In this document: positions 14,181 through 26,600 of the stretch, one piece after another
Layout of the letters: every line of letters begins with the position of its first letter
Numbering within the stretch: the first letter of the stretch is position 1
Assembly (NCBI GenBank): GCA_038501785.1
Contig: JBAMJR010000089.1
Location: forward strand, 5,002,001-5,066,000
Source of the DNA: Myoxocephalus aenaeus
Taxonomy: Eukaryota > Chordata > Actinopteri > Perciformes > Cottidae
Direction of reading: 5' to 3'
Length of the DNA: 64,000 nucleotides
Translations under genes and position numbers: made by a program
Notes under the pieces: generated by a model
Seen by the model: the letters and a program-made list of their open reading frames with translations, nothing else
Database searches by the model: none
Told to the model about the DNA's origin: nothing

Positions 14181-17100
14181 CTGTGCTTTAATGTGCTCCA
14201 TTTGAACCCATTCCCCAAAGTAGACAGACCTTGTAAACCAGAGCCAAAGCATGTATTTAGTGTTAATTCACCAGCTGTTAAGAATTTCTTATCTCATAAC
14301 TCGTCAAGGCAAACAGTGCCACATGCTGTATATTGCTGTGTATGGATGCACAGACTACAACTCACACTCATATTGTCTCTGGGTATAAACACACCGTCTA
14401 CCTTTAACAAGTCAACATTAGAAAGAACCCGGGGTAAGGATTAATGATTAATTAATCACTTAATGCACTTTTAACTTCAGCATAATCCCTTTCTGCCTTT
14501 GTTTAATTAGCACTAGAACCAAGAGAGTTAAGACACACGAACCAGACGCAGAATTCGGGCACTGGGCGACGAGGAAAAGACTTCCTGCACATCAGAACGA
14601 CACAGTTTAACTCTTGTATCCATAGCTACGACTGCACCGTGTGACATACTTGTCCCAGAGTTCACCGCTTCAAACGGGTGAACTGACCCACACATTGACA
14701 TGAGAGGCCCTGGCTATGATTTTGTTACAATGAGGTCCACAGTGGCACAGTAGGATTTAACGATGTAGGGAAGGTAGAAGTGGTCGTTGAAGAGGAAGCA
14801 CCACTAAATATATTTCCCATGGGGCCAATTGTTTAGACATAATGGATACAAGCGTGTGCCACACTCAGATCAGCTGATTAAAAACCCACCTCAAAGATGG
14901 TGCTAAGATAACTAGGGAGACAAGATCTTGTGCATGGCAGATGCTCTGGCAGCGTTAATACTACGTATGTCTGACAAGCTTGTGCAGAAAATGTGTTTAA
15001 TGGTGTTCAATCATCCACTTCTTTGTAACAGGTGCATACAAATATGCCAATTGTATCTTCTCAATGAATGTGAAATGGTTATTAAGTACACTTGAATTTG
15101 AATTCTGAATGCTTGGATTTCTACCTGAAAGGTGATCCTACTTACGCGCTAAACGGCAATGACATGCTGTATTTTAATAATAATAGCAATAGACTGGTTA
15201 GGTCTTCAGGTGCCGGAGGATGTTAAGTAGTCTGTATAAATAAGACGTTTGGGTAAGTATAAATAAGAAAGTAGGAATTGTGTCAAGCACAACAAGGTCA
15301 TAATTATTTTAACATTTGTAACCGTTTGGACGGAGAAAGATGAATGTAAAATCGGTGCATCTAACTTTTAAATCTGATTCTTCTTTATTACGTAGAAGAT
15401 TGATAACACAGCTTTAATGATGGTGGAGGTTTTTAAAGTTTACTGCACTTTTAAAAAATGTATATGTAACTGTAGATTTAAAGATGATACCGTTTCATAG
15501 TACACTGTACATGTGTAACAGTCCATTGTTAGTAATGATGCCACAGAACAGATTAAGGAGCAATGGTTGAGCTGTTTGTTAATAGTAGTAGTACTACTAC
15601 TCCTCATGCAGGTGTTAAGCCAGTCTGAGCTAGGTCTGACTGTGGACTGAACAGATGTCCCCTAAATCTGTCTTCACGCACACACACACAGACACACACG
15701 GCTCATTCTCTCTCTCTAAATTACAAAGTGTGGAAATATTGCACTTGAACGCATATGTAGAGAAGATGAATTAAGAATGGCAAGAAATGGTTTAATAGTA
15801 AAGTGGACATCCACAACACGATAGAAGAAAAACTTGCAAAAGTAAACATAGAAATGACTCATGGTGAGACAAAACAAACCACAAGGCTCCACAAAAAACA
15901 CATTTATATAAATAATTTCTGGAAACTGGTTCAGTGATTTACCATTGGAGCTTTATCTTTTTACATTTTGCAATATTGCTTACAAAACACTCATTTAAAT
16001 CAATTTGCAGAGAGTATTTGTAATCTCTTACCACCTTAACACCAAAGCTGAGCTTAGGTGTTGGACCACATGTAAAACCCCGGTTGTGAGCAGGTTCCCT
16101 CGAAAATACATACTTGTGCTTTTGTCAGTACTTCAGTGTGAAAGTACTGAGCATATCAAAACCTCACCCTGCTCCCTCAGTGCTGTCACCTCTGTTAAAC
16201 GCTGTAGTTGATAATCAGAATTGAGGTGTTTACAGTTCATTTTAAGCTTCTTTTTTTAAAGGTGTTCCTGGCATTACAACAAAAACAGCTATAGAGCAGG
16301 AGTGACATAAAACAGTCAAGAATGAAAGGAAACACTTCCTGTTGGTACCCATCTTCATCTATTGTTTACCAGGACAGTCTGCTGTGATTAGCCTAATAAT
16401 CCTCTTCCTCTCCCCCTCCCCTAAATATTTTCACACTACAACTTCTAACAGTGAGAAAGAAACCTATTGTCAAGGAACTATAAAGAGACTCTGTAGGCTA
16501 ATGCCTGTTGAAAGTTAGCTCTTATACCCTTGATAAGTCTTTCTAACATTTATAGTAGAGTAGTTAAAGTAGTTTTTTTTCAGACTTTAAACACACAAAA
16601 ACATCCAGCAGGCAAGGCAATCTCCTGTGCCTTTAAATTTGTTCATGAAGAGGATAGCAAGCCCAAGCATGTGTCCTCCCCCTCCCCCTCCTCTCTCCCT
16701 CTGTGGGTGGTCATTGGAGCAACTGGTAGCTCCAGCACCACTAGCCCCAGAAGAAACAGCTGCTCGACTCCAAGAAACTACTGCTAGAGACATGCCTGTT
16801 TAAAAAAAAAAAAAGGCACAAAAAGTAGACCCTTACAGAGGTTTACTTCTTGTAAAAACACTAGTTCCATTCAGGAAACTTTGTGGAAAGTGACCTCATT
16901 GAGGCAGTGAATCATTGCTCGGAAGAAATGGCAGGTATGGACAGGAAACAAGAAGCTTACAGTGTGTATGTGTCCTTATTCTTTCCCCTGCACTGTTACA
17001 CTGTTTCACAAGGATGGCAGACTTAAAGTAGTGCTGGCTGACAAGGAAGCTGCGTTCCTACAAGCAAAAGTATTCATCCGCAGCAGTCAGGTATTTAGTG

Positions 17101-17624
17101 AGCAAAGTTTAACTTGGGGAGGGAACACTTGTTTTTACTGCGGAGGAGGAGAGATTTGTCCCTACTTGACATTTTTTTAAAGCCATTTGTTTCTACTAGA
17201 ACATCCAACACCATCACAAAAACATGTGCGCACTGACACAGAACACCACCGTCCCGTTATGCTTTCTTTAGCCCTTAATCACAGGTTGAAGTCTTTGAGC
17301 CAACTCATGCTTTGTAGTTTCTACTCACACAGATGGCCAGAGCTCCTGCCCCCATTCTCCCACAGAAGAAACGCCTGCCAAGGCAAAGATGAGGGGGGGA
17401 AACTGCTTCTCTCCTCCCTCCTCCTCTTCTCACTCTGTTTCAGGACAAACTCTTGGACTTTTCCCAGTGGGAATCCCTTTTACTTTAAAAGGGGCCATCG
17501 TTATATTCCAAAAACACAACACAAATAATCCACGGCAGGAGAGAGTGTAAAGAAGTTGCTGTCAAAACCGGCGGACTGACCCATGAGGACAGATTAGTGC
17601 TTGCCTCTTTCTCTTCCTCCCTTT

Positions 17625-17760
17625 TTTTTTTACCCTCTCTCCTCTTCGGCTGAAATCTGAGCCGAGCTCTCCCATTGGCTGAGTGCACTGATCATGTGAT
17701 TAAGGGGTTAAAACCCCAAACTTTAAATCTGTGCCTGCAGGATTCATCTGCCTGCAAAGG
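17625..17760 (-). promoter_or_regulatory. fam13a: Candidate promoter or first exon of fam13a
   Basis: The minus strand holds a CCAAT box (CAGCCAATGGGAG, about 17670) followed by a more GC-rich segment that ends in a possible donor (GAGAGAGG/gtaaaa) near 17634. It is the only promoter-like stretch between the first fam13a exon seen and the protease gene. The link to fam13a is inferred from strand and position. Confidence 0.25.
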
Positions 17761-18336
17761 AGGGAAGAAAGGAGGAGGGAGCTTGTAATTACTGAGAGGC
17801 CAGCCTGAAAACAACAAAGTCATGCTGTTGATAAATGTAGCAGCACAAAAAAAAAAAAATCTGATAAAAAATAAATAAAAATCTATTTGAAATAATAAAA
17901 CATGGCTGCAATGTTTACTATAACTTCATAGCTTGGAAGATTATTTTTCAGTTTTTGTAATTTGCACAACACCAAACATTATTATTTATTTCACAAATCA
18001 TTTAACATTGTAATTATATTGTAATTTGACTCTGTAATTTAAAGCCCTATAAAAAAATCATACAAATTATCAGTTATTAGTACAACGTATTGCTCCATTT
18101 GCCAAAGCAGCCCTCTGAGTATAGAGACAAATTCATTGTTTGTCTTTATTTCCTTAAAAAGTTGGGCACAATGTTTTTTGTTTTGTTTATACTGTGAAAA
18201 AGTATGAAACATTATTATAAATATAATACTATATAGGATTATCAGTATCAGACAGCATTCTTCAGCAGAGAGCACGATTTAATCGTGAACCCTAAATAAA
18301 AAACTACAATGACTTTGAACAGATAGGATCTTAATC

Positions 18337-18342
18337 TTTATT
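18337..18342 (-). terminator. Polyadenylation signal AATAAA of the CUB-protease gene
   Basis: The minus strand has AATAAA 15-20 bases after the TAA stop (context TTGAAATAAAGATT). The 3' untranslated region would therefore be very short. Confidence 0.5.
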
Positions 18343-18356
18343 TCAAGATATGAGCT

Positions 18357-20619
18357 TTATTTGGTTTTGCCACTTTCATATATAAACTTCTTCATGTTGT
18401 CGTTTATCCAATCACTGAAGGCAGACACGCGGGTGAATACTGAGGGTTTCTTGTCTTTGATGCAACCCCGAGCTCCAAAGCTGACGATGCCATGCACCTC
18501 CCAGGTCGTGTTCGTTCCACCCACCGCACAAGCAAAAGGACCTCCGGAGTCACCCTGTGGGAGAGCAGCAGGAGTAAGTCACCAAAGAGATACTGCGCTG
18601 ATCAGAAGATGCATTGGTGAACATTTGATTTTGGCAGCTCACTATAAATCATCTCTGTGCCTGGGAATCTGTAAAGGTCAATATTTTACAAAAAAATTGA
18701 CAGTTTTCTTCAGGGAGTCAAGTGGCAGGGTTGTGTTTTATAAAACTCTATTGAACTTTAAAATCTTCAGTACTGTTCTGAAGTGTTTTAGTGAATTCTA
18801 ATCTTCCCATGTCCCTGCTTGAGCATTCCCTCATGGCAAACAAATAATGTTTTTATGTTCTTTTGTCCAATTACGCCTGAAAACAGGGCAGCCATTTACA
18901 ATCAAGGCTGACTGATCACAAACAAAACAGTTTAAAGGGTGTTACATAACGAGTGGCCAGGGCACTGACATAATGTTCGAGAAAAACGTCAACAACTGAG
19001 TACCATCCTCGCATAGAACATCTCAGTGTATCCATTCAAACAGTTATTCTGAATGTGTCCTCTCACCTGGCAGGCTGACTTGAGCTCATCTGGGGACTCA
19101 TAACCAGCACAGATCATAGAGGGTCTGAGGGTGTCCCACCAGTAAGCAGGCTTACTGCAGGTCTGGAAGTCAACAATAGGAAGGGCTGCCTGGTTTAGCT
19201 TCTCAGACACTTTGGGGAACAGGTTACCTGAGATATAAGTGAAAAGTAAAAGTTGATGTCATGTTGAAGAGAAGAACACATTTACCTCAATATAGACCCT
19301 CTTTATCTTTAGTAATCAAGCTGAGGCCTCGGCAAAAATAGAGCATTATCGTGAACATTGTACCAAGACCATTACTGCTGCTGGATGCAGCAGAAAGAAC
19401 AACAAACGGCAACTTCTCAAGTCACAATACTCAACACTGAGAACACCTAGCACATGAGAAATAATTCAAATTTACAATTTAAATAAAAAACAGTGAATGT
19501 ACCAAACAAAAGTTGAATATACTTCTACAACTGCAGTGATCTGTAGTTCCTGGAGTATAGCTACAGGAAACTAAAATAAGAAGATATTCCTTTATTAGTC
19601 CCGCAGTGGGGAAATTGAAGGATTACAGCAGCAGACAGGTGCACACAAGAGACACATAGTAAAATAAAAATAAATAAAAACAAGTAATATAAATAACAGT
19701 AAAACTGTAATAAAAACAGTAAAGAATCCACAATAACAATATTATACATACAGACAGAATAAAAGTGTTTAAACAAATTTATCTGTTGAAGTGATTAAAG
19801 TGACCAAAGTGATTGAAGTGCACGATCACGTCTACCTTTCTCGTCTCCCCAGCCGGTGACAAAGCAGGGCGTCCCAGCAGGCATCACAGCCCCAGGTGTG
19901 GGCAGACAGATGGGGCTGATCTCCCTCGTCATGTTGACAGGCTTGGCCAAATGCACCAGGGCTATGTCATTGGTGATGTCAGTGCGATCTTGCTCGTAGA
20001 CGAACCCCTCGTGGCGGACGATACCATCCACCTTATAGCATTCCTCTGCTGAGGGAACGTCCATGGAGGAGTTCATGTGGTGCTTCCCCAAACACATGCG
20101 CCAGAAGGTGGGATTAGTCAGAGGCCTGGAAAGCAGGTGGAAGAATAAAGGTGAACATTTTAACTTTACTTTGCACTTGGCTATTTTCTGAGCTGGTGGC
20201 AAAGATAGAAATAACAACAATATGTGTTTATTGTCACGTTGTTTTCAGATTGTCATTGCCCAAATTGCTCATAGCTGCTTTTGAAATGGCGTGTACAATA
20301 GGTGTTTCTGTAGTGGCATCTTACATCATGAAACAGTGAGCAGCAGTTAGGACCCAATCCTCATGAATCAAAGAACCTCCACAACCATGCATGTAAGGTA
20401 TGGGGAAAAATGGTGACGCCTGGGAAAGACGAAGAAGCATTAGTACAAAATAAAAGCTCTACACTATGACTGTTAATTGTGCACACAGAGAAACAGGAGT
20501 TGACATTACCTGCATGGAGACTTGCCAGGGCCAGGAGTGGGGGATCGCCTGCTCCCCATTGACGACCCTTGGGGTGGCTGTGCTGGGTGTCACTGCTGGG
20601 TTTCCACAACCTGGCCAGT
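18357..20619 (-). other. Protease gene exons 21-25: serine protease domain 2
   Basis: The second S1 domain. Activation is predicted at R1136/V1137 (TPRVVNGE). The triad is His1183 (TAAHC), Asp1240 (NDIALV) and Ser1340 (GDSGGP). Position 189 is Ser again (LKSACQGDSGG), and the end, KPSVFTRVSAFSDWI, is elastase-like. Exon sizes are 110, 95, 290, 161 and 198 bp (the last includes the stop). The protein ends ESGKTK, followed by TAA at 18357-18359. A polyadenylation signal follows within about 20 bases. Confidence 0.88.
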
Positions 20620-23600
20620 CTGGGAAGAGAAAATATATACTCAAATTATCTGAAAATAAGCTTTTGTTTGAAAGAATTCATTCGACCTGTATTCATAGAG
20701 GTATAGTCAATGGCAGACCCAATTCAAACTTTGAGACTTGGTGATCCAGTTTTTTTTTTTTTTTTTAGAGGGAAGCAAATACATTTTGCTACATTTTGAA
20801 ATGAAATCCCAACACACTTGTCAGAGGCAGGTCTTCTATGAGCTTGAATAGGCCGACACTCACCGATAGTGATGTTGTCCCATGCGTTTGGAGCTGGAGG
20901 AGGCAAAGTGGGGATAACACTGGCATCAGTGGTCCAGTAACCACGAAAACCGGTCTGTTGATTGGCACCGTCACTAACGAAACGAATGACTACTGTGTTG
21001 CTCGAGATGGTGAAGCTGGGTGGAGGTGCAAAGCCACAGAATCGACCTGCAGAACAGACACAAAATTGACACTAACCTGTACAGGAAGAAAAAAGAAAAA
21101 AAAGAAGAAATTGACACGAGAACCTGTAGTACAATCACCAACCTAGTGATGTCATGCTTTCACCATTGAAGATCTCAATGTAGTCCACACAGTTTTCTAA
21201 CAGGTTTGCAGCTTGCAGCTCAAAGTGAGTGAAGGCTACATGCACACTTGTTGCTGAAGGAATGCTGATGCGCCACGTGCACACAGACTGGGCTTGGTAG
21301 TCACTGGGCCAGTTAGGAGAGGTGATTTCACCCTGAGCACTGCTGAAGCTCCCTCCACAAGGAGCTGTGTGTGTTTGGGCGAAAGGGAAAAGTGAGAAAA
21401 GAGGCGATGCATTAGTTCTGCTGAGAGACGATTCCCTCCGTGTCTTGTCAGCTACACTTTTCTCCTGTCTTACCCTCTGTAGAGTCCACTGCCTTCCAGG
21501 TGGCAGTGAAACCCATGTCCACCACCTTGTCGTTGGATGAGAAGCTGATGTGAAGTGTGTTTCCATCACTCACCAGGTCTTTAGGGGGTACATGGCTGCA
21601 GTGGGTGCCTGAAGAGAAATGAACATGAAGAACTGTCAGACTGACTTCTAAGAGCTTGTGCATGACATCTTTATTTCATATCATACATGCACTGCATATA
21701 CGGGCTAAGACAGCAGCTTAAGGCCATACCTTTTCATCTGTCAGTGTGTTTCATCTGTCACTTTACTGCGTACTAAAAAACACAACTCTCATATCATTAT
21801 TTATTTCAACTTTTGAGATAAGTAATGTACACAGAACTAACAAACATATGTTTGCTACGTTTTAGTCATGTTGGCTGCATGGCTCCATGGATGGCAACGT
21901 GGGCCGGTCCACCACTTTGGTCCAAATATCTCTATCAGATTGATTACCACTCAATTTTGTAAATACATTCATGGTCCACAGAGGATGAATGCTTCTAACT
22001 TTGGTGTGTCTCATCATGAGGTCGGTGGTTCAGAGTAAAATGAAAATAACTGCTACATATAATTAATGACACATAATAAACTGCGGTGTAACATAAACCA
22101 AAGTAATCATGTCGATAAATGACTCAGCACATTTATTTAAAGCTGTGGAATAAAAAGGAGGCAGATATTCACCTACCTAGACTTCCTATTCTGTCTCTGA
22201 GGCTGACTTTATCATTAATGCACAACTGACTCTCCTCCAGGGAGAAATTGTGGAAATGGAAGTGGACCAGTTTGCCCAATGGCACCTGTATGTCCCACTG
22301 GCAGCGGGCTTTGTTGTCGTAGCTGCCATGGTGACCCATAGAGGACACGGTGCCTCCTGTGCCAGTCAGGTTCTTTGGCCCGCCACAGCCAGATGCTATA
22401 AAGGGAGGACAGACCGTAAAAACCAGCAATACATTCTGTCTTTATATCATGTTTAATTTGTGAGCAAAGTGGGTCAGAGTGGACCAGCTGTATTCATACT
22501 GTGCTCATTGTAGAGGTCTCTGCGGATGACATTCTGGATCCAGGGGAGGTAGGCAGAGGAGCGGGTGAACACAGAGGGCTTCTTATTCATAACACATCCA
22601 ATGGGACCAAAGCTTGTTATGCCATGAACTTCCCAATCACCACCGGGTGTATCCTGACACACCAGAGGACCACCAGAATCTCCCTGTCAAAGTCACAACA
22701 TCCAAAACGTCAGCTTTTTAAGTGTGAAGTTTGATGTGTGCAACAACTTGCATCACCATTGATGATCAGAATGGTGTAAAACTATGAGTCCTGTCGCCTT
22801 GAAGGATTTGTTTTACCTGACAGACAGACTTGAGCTCATCAGGCAGGGTATAACCACAGCAGATCATGGAGGTCTTGACCTGGAACCACCAGTAATCCAT
22901 CCTCTTGCAGGTGTTATATGGCACAACAGGCAGGGCAACCTGGTTAAGGCCCTCTGAAACACTAGCATTCATGGAATTGCCTGATGATCATAGAAAACTG
23001 GTTGTGAGAAGAGAAAAACGTGATACTCTGAAAAGGTAGTTGCACATTATGTCCAGCAGAAGGCACGCAAACTATGAAACACTTAATGTTTAACTTATGA
23101 GGGGTGTGTCTCCTGAGGTGCTGTATTATAGTATTACTTCAAGGAATAAAATATGAATTTGAAACATGAAGCAGAAACAGCACCAGTCTCGTCTCCCCAG
23201 CCGGTGGCGTAGCACTTCTTGCCCCCAGGTAGGACTTCCTCCACTGACGGAAGGCAGGCGTATGAGATCTCATTACTGGGCTCCACATCCCCGTCCAACC
23301 TGACCAGGGCAATGTCAAACTCCACCGTGGGCACTGTGGGATACTTGAAGCCCTCATGGCGATAGATCCCCGACACATTGAAGCAGTGTTCACTCAACTC
23401 TGTGTAGGTCAGGTTGTGTTTGCCAAGGCACATGCGCCAACGTTGCAGCTCATCAGCGTATCTGGGTAGGAAATCGGAAGATGAATCGAGATACATGTCA
23501 CTGTCAGTGCACCATTATATGCTGAGTTTGACAAAAAAACATGCATTGGTACAATACACAGCATATTCTCTGTGGCTCATAACTTTGTATTTTCCTTCTC

Positions 23601-26600
23601 TCAGCAGAAAACAATATATAAAACCAACAGTGCACAAGCACTCTCTCTACTGTAGACCATTAGCCAAGGCATTGAGACATCCCTACCGAGGCATTGCTTT
23701 AGAACTATAACAAGCCTGAGGTAAAAGCACAGACACCAACATCTGCCCTCTAATGGCCTTTCAGGAAGTTTGAGAAAATGCTGCAGAACAAAATATAGTT
23801 AAATGGTTGTAAAAACCAGAAGTATACTGTAGCTCTTGTTTTTGAAACAGATGACTGAAGCGTTTCAACTTGAACATTTCTAAGAGAAAATGTACATGTA
23901 TCGTGTGTGAGAAAGATGAGACAGAACATTTACCTCATGAAGCAGTGGGCTGCTGTAAGTACCCAGTTCTTATGAATAAGAGTACCACCACACGTATGGA
24001 AGAATGTGGGCTCTGGACGACTGGCCGGCCAGACCTGAAACCAAGCAGAGAAGACGTCATTAAATGTTTTTGAAAGCATACACATCAATGCAATCAGTAA
24101 TTTATCAACATGAGATATAGAAAGGACAGAGGAGGATAGTACTACTCTTTGATATCATATTATGAATGAACAATACCCGCTGTACTGGAATTTGCCATTT
24201 GTAATCACTGATGTTCTACGCTGTAAATTCTGATGTAATTAAACTTTCTATGAATCCTCTACAAGTATTAGCATATAGTCTCTCACCTGCATGGACACTT
24301 GCCAGGGCCAGGAGTGAGGAGTGGCTGCCTCTCCGTTCACAATGCGTGACATAACAGTAGGAGGAATGGTTGGTTTTCCACATGTACTGGGCCAGTCTAG
24401 GAAATAATAAGAAAAAACATTGTAATCTATCCTGTGTCTGGTTGTTTGTGCATGTATTCATACGTTTGTGCTTTTGTTTGTGTATAAACAAAGCTTGAAC
24501 ATACAGTACATGTCTGCAGCTAACAGATAAGGCCTTGTGTTGCAGGGAAGTGGCTTTCAATCACTGGCACTTTTGCTCTCCTTTATATATTTTTTTTATA
24601 ATTGACCAATCACGCCAGGTTGATACTGCTGTCCCTCACCTCGCTTTTAGCTTTCACCAATCCATTAGTCTGCATTTATATATGTATTCAGTGTATCTTC
24701 ATGCAAACATAATACCAAGCTACTGCTGCAAACTAACAAGTAGACTGAAATCTCCATTTCCAGGCTAGATTACAACATCAGTATTCATAAAGGTATACAT
24801 TAATTTTGGTCATCCAAGGAGTTTACACTATATTGTCCCAGTCACTCTTACCCCACATTTCTTATCTTCATCTCTCACTCCCTATTTGGCATCCGCTGCC
24901 CAGCACATAGGGCTGCCCCCCGCCCCCCAGAGTCCATCTATAAAACTGTATTTCAGCAATTGGTTTGGCAGACGCCGGGGCCACCTGGGGCTCATCACTG
25001 TGAAAAATGAGGATCGGGTGACAGCAAGCTAGGAAGGAAAGTTAAGTGCTAGGGCACTTTACATTGTGTTCTCAGCACACAATATCACCTTGTTTTACTG
25101 CACATCTGGACGCAGTGAGGGGTAGATGAGAGGAAGGAGAGATAAGGATGGAAGGAGGCATGAGTCAGATGACTGTACGAACAGCCATGCAGCTTATTAG
25201 GAGCAGTTGTGACAGGTGGAAAATACTGCTCTGCAGACTAACTGTCAAATGTAAGGTTAAATTATGAGTGCAAAATTAAATAAACATGCAGTATTTGTAA
25301 AAGAAAAGTAGTAGACAGTATACTGCAGCAAAGTAAAATCTGGTAATATTTTTGGCTGCAACTTAATATTTTCAATATTTAGTCCTTAAAAATTGAGAGA
25401 AATGCCCACTCATGTCTTAAACTTAGCTGGTGTCCAAACATCAGGCTCAAACTCAACGGGATTAAGTTGACAGTGATTATATAACATAAGTAGCAGATCC
25501 TCATATTTTAGAAGCTGGAACTAGCATTTGTTATGTTGCATTGTCATCTAATAACTGTATTGAATCAATTATTAAAATGCTTAAATAATTGCTTCAGCAC
25601 TTTATTTCTCCACTATGTTTATCAGCGGGGTAAATTATTTCTGTCTGCTGCTTGGTGCTGAACAGATAGAGCAGTGTCAGTTTATCAAAGCTTTTGGGCT
25701 GAACACAGCTGCATGCTGTGTTTAGAAATAAAGTTGATGAGAATTGCAAGCCAGAAAACCAAAAGGCTAAAGGGCTTTGTAGAGCTGAGCTCTGCAGAAT
25801 TGGGTGATACATCTCTGTGGGTTCATCACTATGAACTTTAAACATACTTTTAACATTGTAGAGTAATGCAGATGTGGCAAACTGTATCAAGCTCAAAGAG
25901 ATACTCCACCTATGGGGATGTCGTCCCAGGGGTTGGGCTGAGCAGGTGGTTCAGTGGGAGCAGGCAAACTGGAGTTTCTTGTCCAGTAGGCGCGGAAGCC
26001 TTTGCCCTCCGTAAGCAAGTCTGAGTGGAAGCGAATCACCAGCCTGCTGCCTTTTGTCTGGATGGTAGCAGGCAGCTTAGTCCCACAAAATGGACCTAAA
26101 ATGTATTCATAGAATAATTTGTAAAAAAAAAAAAAAGACACAGAGGCTTTACAACTCACTGGTAAAGTGATCATTGGCAGTGTGGATAGAGACACTGTTT
26201 TATTTAAATTAATTAATGGCTGGGTCTTGCTTTTTCAATGTGATTGATTATTATGGAAGATATGGTTTCGGGGTCATGTAATTCCTCGAAACAAACTTAC
26301 CGTGCGTTTGAAGCAGCGCATTAGTCACACCATTGAGCTCGTACACCATTATGTTATCAAGGCATTTGGACGTCACGAAAGCTTTGGCTTCGAGGTCAAA
26401 GTGGGTGAATGTCAGTGTGAATTTTTGCCACAAAGGCAAAGCAATGTTCCACATGCACTCGGAGTTAGCTTTGTAGTTCATAGGCCAGTTCTGGGACTTA
26501 ATAACTCCTGTTTCCTCTTTGGAAGACATGCCACAGCCCTGGATTTCTGAAAGAGGAAGAGGGAGGGATTGATGTGTGATTAGATATGTGTAGACAAGCT

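Larger units (their letters stand above)
13201..18356. other. Interval between the first fam13a exon seen and the protease gene 3' end
   Basis: Contains a short GT run (about 13347-13362), the hAT-like element at 13750-14180 and the promoter-like stretch near 17.7 kb. No coding exon could be supported, although the fam13a initiator exon is expected somewhere upstream of 13200. Confidence 0.5.

Noticed and set aside
16587..16793. Minus-strand ORF starting MSLAVVSWSRAAV after a long T run, a possible fam13a first coding exon
   Set aside because: The T run and AG look like an acceptor, but no good in-phase donor follows and the sequence does not resemble the FAM13A N-terminus.
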